NCBI GenBank assembly: GCA_035461385.1
Contig: DATHVI010000121.1
Coordinates: 1-22,711, forward strand
DNA: 22,711 nt
Reading direction: 5' to 3'
Origin: DATHVI01 sp035461385
GTDB lineage: Bacteria; Actinomycetota; Thermoleophilia; Solirubrobacterales; 70-9
Part shown: piece by piece, positions 6,543 to 12,167 of the stretch
Layout of the letters: the number at the start of each line of letters is the position of its first letter
Position numbering within the stretch: the stretch's first letter is position 1
Notes under the pieces: generated by a model
Database searches by the model: none
Told to the model about the DNA's origin: nothing
The model's input: the letters and a program-made list of their open reading frames with translations, nothing else
Translations under genes and position numbers: made by a program

Positions 6543-6569
6543 GAGAGGGCCCCTTCGTGGGGCCCTCTC
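6543..6569 (+). terminator. Rho-independent terminator of the small secreted protein gene
   Basis: GAGAGGGCCCC (6543-6553) and GGGGCCCTCTC (6559-6569) form an 11-bp perfect stem with a TTCGT loop, followed by a T-rich stretch (TCTTGTTGT). It lies 20 bp after the stop codon at 6522. Confidence 0.9.
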
Positions 6570-6638
6570 TCTTGTTGTCGAACCGCCGCCGGCGCTCGTG
6601 CTCATCGCGCCGGAACCAGCTGGCGCCTCGGCCACGGG

Positions 6639-7268
6639 TCACTCGCGCGCGAGCGGGCTGCGCCAGAACGAGGTCCGCTTCCGCGCGCCGCGCCGGTTGA
6701 GCTCGATGTGGACGTGGTCGATGTGGGCGACGGTGCGGTTGAGGTTCTTCGCCTTCTTCCGCTTGCCCTTGGCGTTCAAGCAGTAGCCGTAGCGGCCGAG
6801 GCCGTCGCCGCCGAACCACTGGCGGCAGTTGAAGATCAGCCCCTGAACCCCGATCCGCCGGGCGAGCGCGTTCGGGCGGCCCTTCGAGTCGGTCGCGAGC
6901 AGCGTCCTGATCAGGCGCCGCGCGGCCCGGCGCTCGCGCCGGACGCCGGCGTCGAGGCGCCAGTCGAGCGCCCGTCCCTCGGCATCGACGCTGTAGCCCG
7001 AGCCGAGGCGCTCGCAGCGGTTGATCCCCCAGGCGTCGCCGCGGACGTCGCGGTCGAGCCAGCGCTGTAGCGCGCGGGTCCCCTTCCGCGACCCCTTGCG
7101 GCACTCGTTCGCGGAGTCGTAGCGGAACCGCTCGATCGGCTCGCCGACGAGCCTGCGGTCGTCGGCGGGGTTCGGGCGCAGGCCGCTGGCCGCGCTCGCC
7201 GCGAACGCCGCCGCAAGCGCCGCCGCGGCAACGATCGCGATCGCGACCGAACGTCGGCGCCCGCGCAC
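6639..7268 (-). CDS. secreted peptidase M15-like (D-Ala-D-Ala carboxypeptidase-fold) protein with altered metal motif
   Basis: A 209-residue protein with a signal peptide (MRGRRRS, then an Ala-rich hydrophobic stretch to about residue 28). The core resembles the VanX/VanY fold: NECRKGSRKGTRALQRWLD (55-72), a SxHxxGxAxD-like motif reading SVDAEGRALD (93-102), GVQGLIFNCRQWFGGDG, and AHIDHVHIEL (181-190), ending in a SFWRSP tail. In active M15 enzymes the His of SxHxxGxAxD binds zinc; here it is Asp95, while Asp102, His185 and His187 are kept. It is therefore either a variant-metal enzyme or a non-catalytic peptidoglycan-binding homologue. It acts outside the membrane, probably on cell-wall peptides. 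GTG at 7268 is the only start that includes the signal peptide; no clear SD. Confidence 0.75.
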   Translation of the reverse strand: MRGRRRSVAIAIVAAAALAAAFAASAASGLRPNPADDRRLVGEPIERFRYDSANECRKGSRKGTRALQRWLDRDVRGDAWGINRCERLGSGYSVDAEGRALDWRLDAGVRRERRAARRLIRTLLATDSKGRPNALARRIGVQGLIFNCRQWFGGDGLGRYGYCLNAKGKRKKAKNLNRTVAHIDHVHIELNRRGARKRTSFWRSPLARE

Positions 7269-7345
7269 GCGTCGCGCGCGCCCGGTCTGCCCCTTGACCG
7301 CGATCGATTTGGGATCGGCAGCCGAGCGCGCGGCCCTTAGCGCGC

Positions 7346-7351
7346 TAGGAT
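7346..7351 (+). promoter_or_regulatory. ffs: putative -10 (TAGGAT) of SRP RNA
   Basis: TAGGAT ends 7 nt before position 7359, the first base of the terminal helix of the SRP RNA, which is the expected -10 to +1 distance. No good -35 is seen at 17-18 nt spacing. Confidence 0.6.
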
Positions 7352-7358
7352 CCTCCCT

Positions 7359-7631
7359 GGACCGTGCTAGGTGGGGCGCTAGCGGTGCCCTGTCACCCGC
7401 AATCCGCTCCAGCGGGGCTGATCACCCGTCCGAGGGCCGCGGCCTTCGGGGTCAGTACGTCGCGGGCGGCGTTGACGGCCAGGTCCCGCGCGATGCGCGC
7501 CCGTGAATCAGGTCAGGTCCGGAAGGAAGCAGCCTTAAGCGGTAGCGAGCAGGCGCCGCGGACCAGCCTGGCCCGAGCAAGCCACGGCGGGCACGCCCGG
7601 GGACCGCTCTCGAAGGCGGGCCGCACGGTCC
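7359..7631 (+). ncRNA. ffs: signal recognition particle RNA, large bacterial type with Alu domain
   Basis: The S-domain signature CAGGTCCGGAAGGAAGCAGC, with its GGAA tetraloop near 7521-7524, binds Ffh. Unlike 4.5S-type RNAs, the gene also has a full Alu domain: GTGCTAGGTGGGGCGCTAGC and GGTGCCCTGT (7364-7393), matching the Bacillus 6S/scRNA 5' region almost base for base. The ends pair exactly: GGACCGTGC (7359-7367) with GCACGGTCC (7623-7631), which fixes the boundaries at about 273 nt. It targets nascent membrane and secreted proteins to FtsY/SecYEG, and the Alu arm is thought to slow elongation. It lies upstream of dnaX, as in many Gram-positives. The RNA's 3' end abuts the 3' end of the osmC-like gene on the other strand; a short GCCCG/CGGGC hairpin at 7633-7646 may serve both. 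Confidence 0.97.
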
Positions 7632-7646
7632 TGCCCGCAACCGGGC

Positions 7647-8078
7647 TCAGGACTCGAGCGTCGCGTCGACCGAGATCTCGACGTTGCCCCGGAGCGCCCC
7701 GGAGATCGGGCAGTCCTCGCCCGCGCCCTTGGCCGCCTCCTCGAACGCCGCCTGGTCGATTCCCGGGACCCGGCCGCGGACGGCGATCTGCGACGACTTG
7801 ACCCCCTCGCCGGCGACGAAGGTCACGGTCGCCGAGGTCTCGAGCCGCTCGGGCGGGTTGCCCGCCTTCGCCAGCCCCGCCGACAGGGCCATGTTGAAGC
7901 ACGCCGAGTGCGCGCCGGCGAGCAGCTCCTCGGGGCTGGTCGTGTCGGGCGTGCGCTCGGTGCGCGCCGCCCACGTCACCTCGACGTCGGGGAGCGCAGA
8001 GCTCTCCACCGACATCGTCCCCCGGCCGCTTGTCAGGTCGCCCTCCCAGACCGTCGTCGCCCTGCTCTCGCTCGCCAT
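7647..8078 (-). CDS. OsmC/Ohr-family peroxiredoxin-like protein
   Basis: A 143-residue protein of normal OsmC length. It starts MASESRATTVWEGDLTSGRG, the usual 'a.a.W.G.l..G.G' opening, and carries both redox cysteines: Cys60 in LLAGAHSACFNMALS and Cys123 in AGEDCPISGAL. These reduce organic hydroperoxides with the help of a lipoyl or thiol donor. TSPEELLAGAHSACF is the hallmark of the OsmC rather than Ohr subgroup. It is cytoplasmic. ATG at 8078 has a strong SD (AGGAGGTG, 5-nt spacing). It probably gives resistance to fatty-acid or organic peroxides. No dedicated regulator (OhrR) is beside it. The gene is convergent with the SRP RNA. Confidence 0.92.
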   Translation of the reverse strand: MASESRATTVWEGDLTSGRGTMSVESSALPDVEVTWAARTERTPDTTSPEELLAGAHSACFNMALSAGLAKAGNPPERLETSATVTFVAGEGVKSSQIAVRGRVPGIDQAAFEEAAKGAGEDCPISGALRGNVEISVDATLES

Positions 8079-8174
8079 CGTTCACCTCCTGGATCGGGAT
8101 CCGCTCGGACCCGGGAAGTATCGCCGCTCGGGCCGGGCGACGACCCGCGCCCGTCCCGAGCCGGCTCGACCGGC

Positions 8175-8885
8175 TCAGCGAGCCCGGTCGAGGTCGGTCC
8201 CCGCGAGCTCCGGGACCGGCGATGCGAGCTCGCCGACGTCGAGCGGCGTCGCCAGCGTGCCGACCCCGCCGCTCGGGGGTGAGGGCTCCGGGGCCGGCGC
8301 CTTCTTCTCCGGCGGCTTCGGGCAGCGGTAGGTGTAGACGGTCCGCGCCGGCACCCTCGGCTTGGTCTCGGAATGCAGGTAGGAGAGGTGGAGGTGATGG
8401 CCGCGGCCGTGGCCGGCGTCGCCGTTGTAGCCGACCCATCGCCACGGCGCTCGAACCCGGTCCTGGCGCGGCTCGGCGAGCTTCGCGAGCTTGGTGACCT
8501 TGCGCCAGGTGCCGCCGCGCGACCGGTAGGGAACGATGTCGAGGGCGAGCCCGATCGGGTGCTCGCCGTTGGCGGCGTGGTAGGGGGCGGTCGAGTACCC
8601 GTCGGTGATGAAGATCGAGTAGTTGCGGCGCATCCAGCGGATGTCGCGGAGCAGCCGGCGGTCGATCCGCTCGCCCGGGAACCCCGGGATGTCGACGAAC
8701 TTCCCGCCGCCGACGGTCTTGCAGAGGCCGGGACCGAGCTTCGTCACCCGCATCGCGGCGTCGCCCTCGGCGGCGCCGGCGAGCAGTCCGGCGAGCGCGG
8801 CGAGGCCGGCGAGCGCCGACAGGACGAGCCGCCGGGCGCGGCGCCGGGAAGGGACATGCTCGAGGTTGCCGCTGCGCGGGCCCAT
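8175..8885 (-). CDS. secreted peptidase M15-like protein with complete metal motif
   Basis: 236 residues from ATG 8885. A basic region (RRRARR) and hydrophobic stretch (LVLSALAGLAALAGLLAGAA, about residues 20-39) form a signal peptide or anchor. The core has RNYSIFITDGYST, EHPIGLALDIVPY (His109 and Asp116 fitting xHxxGxAxD), WRWVGYNGD and GRGHHLHLSY (His164/His166), the order of zinc ligands in M15 D-Ala-D-Ala peptidases. The tail from residue ~188 is Pro/Ala/Glu-rich and looks disordered. It is likely a cell-wall peptidase or a binding homologue acting outside the membrane. An in-frame ATG at 8978 also exists, but the added 31 residues are Gly/Pro-rich and would bury the signal peptide, so 8885 is preferred. 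It lies divergently from dnaX and is a distant relative of the 6639-7268 protein. Confidence 0.75.
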   Translation of the reverse strand: MGPRSGNLEHVPSRRRARRLVLSALAGLAALAGLLAGAAEGDAAMRVTKLGPGLCKTVGGGKFVDIPGFPGERIDRRLLRDIRWMRRNYSIFITDGYSTAPYHAANGEHPIGLALDIVPYRSRGGTWRKVTKLAKLAEPRQDRVRAPWRWVGYNGDAGHGRGHHLHLSYLHSETKPRVPARTVYTYRCPKPPEKKAPAPEPSPPSGGVGTLATPLDVGELASPVPELAGTDLDRAR

Positions 8886-9036
8886 GGGGTCTACATCGGC
8901 CGCGGGCGCCGAACCTAAAGGTTCGGGCGAGCCCACCCGGGGTCCCGCGCGCCCACCGGGACCCCCGGGCGCGCCCACCCCGGCGCCCGCGGGCGCCGGT
9001 CCGGAATCGGCCGTCCGGACGCGCGCCGGGCGGCAC

Positions 9037-9042
9037 TAGACT
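9037..9042 (+). promoter_or_regulatory. putative -10 (TAGACT) of dnaX, leaderless arrangement
   Basis: TAGACT ends 8 nt before the GTG start at 9051, so transcription would begin at or next to the start codon. There is no SD in the gap (GGCCCCCG). Confidence 0.55.
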
Positions 9043-9050
9043 GGCCCCCG

Positions 9051-10865
9051 GTGCCCGAGACCTCCCTCTACCGCCGCCACCGACCGCAGAGCTTCGACGA
9101 GGTCGTCGGCCAGGAGCACGTCGTGCGGACGCTGCGGAACGCGGTCGAGTCGGACCGCGTCCACCACGCCTACCTGTTCGTCGGCTCGCGCGGCACCGGC
9201 AAGACCTCGCTGGCGAAGATCCTCGCCCGCTCGCTCAACTGCGTCGAGGGGCCGACCGCCACCCCGTGCGGCGAGTGCGAGTCGTGCCGCGCGATCGCCG
9301 CCGGGACCTCACTCGACGTCAACGAGATGGACGCGGCCTCGAACCGGTCGGTCGACGACATCCGCGACCTGCGCGAGCGGGTCGGGTACGCGCCCGCCGC
9401 GGGTCGCTGGAAGGTCTACATCCTCGACGAGGCCCACATGCTCACCCGGGAGGCGTGGAACGCGTTCCTGAAGACGCTCGAGGAGCCGCCGCCGAGCACC
9501 GTCTTCGTGCTCGCGACGACCGAGCCCCACAAGGTGATGGCGACGATCGTCGACCGCTGCCAGCGGTTCGACTTCCAGCGTCCCGCGGTGGAGCAGATCG
9601 CCGAGGTCGTCCGCCGGGTCGCCGCCGCCGAGGCGATCGAGATCGACGCCGCCGCGGTCGCAGCGATCGCCCGGGCGGCGAACGGCAGCTTCCGCGACGC
9701 GCTCGGCACCCTCGACCAGCTCGTCGCCTATGGCGGCAAGTCGGTCGACACCGAGGACGTCCTCGCGGTCCTCGGGGTCGCCGACGCGGAGCTGATCCTC
9801 GCCGGCGCCGACGCGATCGCCGCCGGCGACGGCCGCGCCGTGCTCGAGGTGAGCGAGCGGGTCGCCTCCTCCGGTCACGACTCGACCCAGTTCGCCCGCG
9901 ACCTGCTCGCCCACCTGCGCCAGCTGCTCGTGATCCGCACCGTCGGCCAGCCGGCGTCGGCGTTCACCGTCGCCGCGGCGGAGGGCGAGCGCCTCGGCGC
10001 CCAGGCCGAGGCCTTCACCGACCTCGGGCTGACGCGGGCGATCGACGCGATCGCCGCCGCGATCGCGGCCGTCCGCGAGGGCGACGAGCCGCGGATGACG
10101 ATCGAGCTCGCCCTGCTGCGGGCGGCGCGGCCGGAGCTCGACCCGACGAGCGAAGCGCTCGCCCACCGCCTCGAGCGGATCGAGCGCGCGCTCGCCGGAA
10201 CGGGGCCCGCGGCGTCGCCGGCCGGCCCCGCGGCCTCGCGGCCCGCTCCCGGGCCCGAGCGTGCGGGCGAGGGCTCCGAGCCGGCGCCGACGCGCCCGCC
10301 ACAAGCGGCCGACGCGCCCGATCCCTCCTCCGCGGAGGGGGCGCGGGCAGGGGCTCTCGACCCGGTTGGGGCCGGGCCGGAGGCGGCAGGCGGCTCGCCG
10401 GCGAACGGCGACCCGTCCGCGGAGGGGGAGGATCCCGAGCCGCGGGGCCCCGCTGCCACCGCGGTCGGCGCGGTCGACGCCGAGCGCCTGCGCGAGCTCT
10501 GGCCCGGGGTCGTCGATCAGGTTCGGCGTTCCGGGGGGGAGGTGCTCTCGCACGTCCTCGAGACGGCTCGTCCGCTCGCCGTCGACGCCGAGCTGGCTGT
10601 GCTCGAGATCGGCTTCCCGGCCTCGGAGGCGTTCAACAAGCGCAAGGCCGAGGCGGCCGACGCCCGCGACCGGGTGATCGAGGCGCTGCGGACGATCGTC
10701 GGCGAGCGCCTGCGCCCCGTCTACGTGCTGCTCGACGGCGAGCAGGGCGAGGAGGGGACGGGGGGCGAGCGCCGGCTCAGCGAGGAGGAGGTGCTCGCCC
10801 TGCTCCGCGACGAGTTCGGCGCCGAGGAGGTTTCAGACGACGAGGCAAAGGAGGCGGAAGGATGA
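9051..10865 (+). CDS. dnaX: DNA polymerase III subunit gamma/tau
   Basis: 604 residues. The AAA+ clamp-loader ATPase loads the DnaN ring during replication. Visible parts: LYRRHRPQSFDEVVGQEHV (6-24), Walker A GSRGTGKT (45-52), zinc module C64/C73/C76/C79, Walker B with DEAH (126-129), sensor 1 LATTEPHKV, and SRC-like DRCQRFDF. Residues ~360-460 are a Pro/Ala/Gly/Glu linker, and a C-terminal domain follows (ERLRELWPGVVDQVRR, AVLEIGFPASEAFNKRK). The GTG at 9051 is chosen because the conserved SLYRRHRP motif follows within five codons; there is no SD and a -10 lies directly upstream. The stop overlaps the next start (ATGA), so dnaX-ybaB-recR form one operon. No slippery A-run for gamma/tau frameshifting is visible. 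Confidence 0.97.
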   Translation: MPETSLYRRHRPQSFDEVVGQEHVVRTLRNAVESDRVHHAYLFVGSRGTGKTSLAKILARSLNCVEGPTATPCGECESCRAIAAGTSLDVNEMDAASNRSVDDIRDLRERVGYAPAAGRWKVYILDEAHMLTREAWNAFLKTLEEPPPSTVFVLATTEPHKVMATIVDRCQRFDFQRPAVEQIAEVVRRVAAAEAIEIDAAAVAAIARAANGSFRDALGTLDQLVAYGGKSVDTEDVLAVLGVADAELILAGADAIAAGDGRAVLEVSERVASSGHDSTQFARDLLAHLRQLLVIRTVGQPASAFTVAAAEGERLGAQAEAFTDLGLTRAIDAIAAAIAAVREGDEPRMTIELALLRAARPELDPTSEALAHRLERIERALAGTGPAASPAGPAASRPAPGPERAGEGSEPAPTRPPQAADAPDPSSAEGARAGALDPVGAGPEAAGGSPANGDPSAEGEDPEPRGPAATAVGAVDAERLRELWPGVVDQVRRSGGEVLSHVLETARPLAVDAELAVLEIGFPASEAFNKRKAEAADARDRVIEALRTIVGERLRPVYVLLDGEQGEEGTGGERRLSEEEVLALLRDEFGAEEVSDDEAKEAEG

Positions 10866-11224
10866 CGCGACCGAGGGGCCCAGGAGGGCTCGACCTGAAC
10901 GCGATGATGAAGCAGGTCCAGCAGATGCAGACCGAGATGGCCGAGGCCCAGGAGAAGCTCAAGGACGAGGTCGTCGAGGCGAGCTCGGGCGGCGGGATGG
11001 TCAAGGTCAAGGTGAGCGGCGACCTGCGCGTGCTCGAGGTCGCGATCTCGCCCGAGGCCGCCGATCCCGAGGAGGTCGAGATCCTCCAGGACATGGTCGT
11101 CGCGGCGGTGAACGAGGGCATCCGCTCGGCCCAGGAGCTGGCGCAGAACCGGCTCGGCGGGATCGCCGGCGGCGCGACCGAGGGACTCGGCGGGCTCGGC
11201 GGGCTCGGGCTGCCGGGGAGCTAG
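10862..11224 (+). CDS. ybaB: YbaB/EbfC nucleoid-associated protein
   Basis: 120 residues. The core LNAMMKQVQQMQTEMAEAQEKL is the N-terminal helix of the YbaB dimer, followed by VEASSGGGMVKVKVSGDLRV and the long helix VEILQDMVVAAVNEGIRSAQE. These proteins bind DNA as tweezers-shaped dimers, and they are nearly always encoded between dnaX and recR. The start overlaps the dnaX stop by 4 nt (ATGA) and has SD GGAAGG just before it. The C-terminal tail is Gly/Leu-rich (GGLGGLGGLGLPGS), longer than in E. coli but normal for actinobacteria. Confidence 0.96.
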   Translation: MTRPRGPGGLDLNAMMKQVQQMQTEMAEAQEKLKDEVVEASSGGGMVKVKVSGDLRVLEVAISPEAADPEEVEILQDMVVAAVNEGIRSAQELAQNRLGGIAGGATEGLGGLGGLGLPGS

Positions 11225-11236
11225 CGCGCCGGAGCC

Positions 11237-11848
11237 TTGTATCCGGGTCCGATCAACCGGCTGATCGCCGAGCTCTCGAAGCTCCCCGGGATCGGCCAGC
11301 GGACCGCGCAGCGGCTCGCCTTCCACGTCCTGCGGGCCGACGACGCCGACGCTCGCGCGCTCGCCGACGCGATCCGCGAGGTCAAGGAGGAGGTCGGGCT
11401 GTGCGAGGTCTGCTTCAACCTCGCCGAGGGCGCGCGCTGCGCGATCTGCGACGACCCGCGGCGCGACCGCTCGGTGATCTGCGTCGTCGAGCAGCCCGCG
11501 GACGTGATCCCGATCGAGCGCACCCACGAGTATCGGGGGCTCTACCACGTCCTCGGCGGAGCGCTGTCGCCGATCGACGGCATCGATCCCGATGACCTGC
11601 GGATCGCCGAGCTCGTCGACCGGATCGGCGACGAGGTCGACGAGGTCGTGCTGGCGACGAACCCGACGACGACCGGGGAGGCGACCGCGCTCCACATCGC
11701 CGAGCTCCTCCGCGACCGGGTGATGATCACCAGGCTGGCGAGCGGCCTCCCGGTCGGCGCCGACCTCGAGCACGCCGACGAGGTCACCCTCGGGCGCGCG
11801 TTCGCGGGCAGGCGCTCGATCGAAGGGGCGCCGGCGCGCGAGGGCTGA
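11237..11848 (+). CDS. recR: recombination mediator protein RecR
   Basis: 203 residues, normal length. RecR, with RecF/RecO, loads RecA on SSB-coated gaps. Seen: helix-hairpin-helix LSKLPGIGQRTAQRLAFH (14-30), a zinc finger with Cys56, Cys59, Cys68 and Cys71, the Toprim segment VICVVEQPADVIPIERT, and the Walker-B-like ATNPTTTGEATA and ITRLASGLPVGADLEHAD segments. The start is TTG at 11237, because the family opens M-Y-x-G-P and TTG-TAT-CCG-GGT gives MYPG; no other start lies close. It begins 12 nt after ybaB. A GGAG only 2-3 nt from the TTG is too close for a good SD, so translation probably depends on coupling to ybaB. Confidence 0.97.
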   Translation: MYPGPINRLIAELSKLPGIGQRTAQRLAFHVLRADDADARALADAIREVKEEVGLCEVCFNLAEGARCAICDDPRRDRSVICVVEQPADVIPIERTHEYRGLYHVLGGALSPIDGIDPDDLRIAELVDRIGDEVDEVVLATNPTTTGEATALHIAELLRDRVMITRLASGLPVGADLEHADEVTLGRAFAGRRSIEGAPAREG

Positions 11849-11857
11849 GCCTGAGCG

Positions 11858-11875
11858 GCCGCCTACGGGGGCGGC
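11858..11875. terminator. possible bidirectional hairpin between recR and the DUF6458-like gene
   Basis: GCCGCC (11858-11863) and GGCGGC (11870-11875) form a 6-bp GC stem with a 6-nt loop, in the 14-bp gap between the convergent recR stop and the minus-strand gene's stop. It overlaps the latter. No T-tract on either side. Confidence 0.3.
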
Positions 11876-12090
11876 GGGCGGTCGTCGTAGTAGCGCCGGT
11901 CCGCCGGCGGACCGGCGGTGCGATCGGCGATCACGTAGGTGTAGTAGAGCGCCAGGACCAGGCCGACGATGCCGGCGATCATCAGGATCAGGCCGACCAC
12001 CTGCAGGTCGATGCCCTGCACCGACACATCGACCGCGAACCGCAGGATCGCGCCGATCGCGATCAACAGAATTGAGCCTCCGATGGTCAT
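11863..12090 (-). CDS. small two-helix membrane protein, DUF6458-like
   Basis: 75 residues. MTIGGSILLIAIGAILRFAV is the first membrane helix, DVSVQGIDLQVV a short loop, and VGLILMIAGIVGLVLALYYTYVI the second helix, followed by a hydrophilic Arg/Pro tail (RTAGPPADRRYYDDRPPPP). This matches the common actinobacterial family of unknown function annotated as DUF6458. The start ATG at 12090 has SD GGAGG with 7-nt spacing. The gene lies between recR and the MMPL gene, the latter 77 bp upstream on the same strand. Its role is unknown. Confidence 0.8.
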   Translation of the reverse strand: MTIGGSILLIAIGAILRFAVDVSVQGIDLQVVGLILMIAGIVGLVLALYYTYVIADRTAGPPADRRYYDDRPPPP

Positions 12091-12167
12091 ACCTATCCTC
12101 CGTTAGCCGTCCTGGGGCAGCGTAAACCCGTCTGCGGACGAATCTGCGACGAATCGCGGGCTCGCGG

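Noticed and set aside
8886..9050. Upstream extension of the M15-like protein to an ATG at 8978
   Set aside because: The extra residues are Gly/Pro-rich, unconserved in character, and would place the signal peptide about 50 residues inside the protein.
10190..10460. Possible repeat or recombination region in dnaX because of Pro/Ala/Gly richness
   Set aside because: This is the expected flexible linker between the clamp-loader core and the C-terminal domain in actinobacterial tau.
9051..10865. Programmed -1 frameshift for gamma versus tau
   Set aside because: No A-rich slippery heptamer is visible in the coding sequence.
9266..11224. A 652-residue frame overlapping dnaX whose end contains YbaB
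   Set aside because: Only the last 120 residues are real (YbaB, starting at 10862); the earlier part is an Arg-rich shadow of dnaX.
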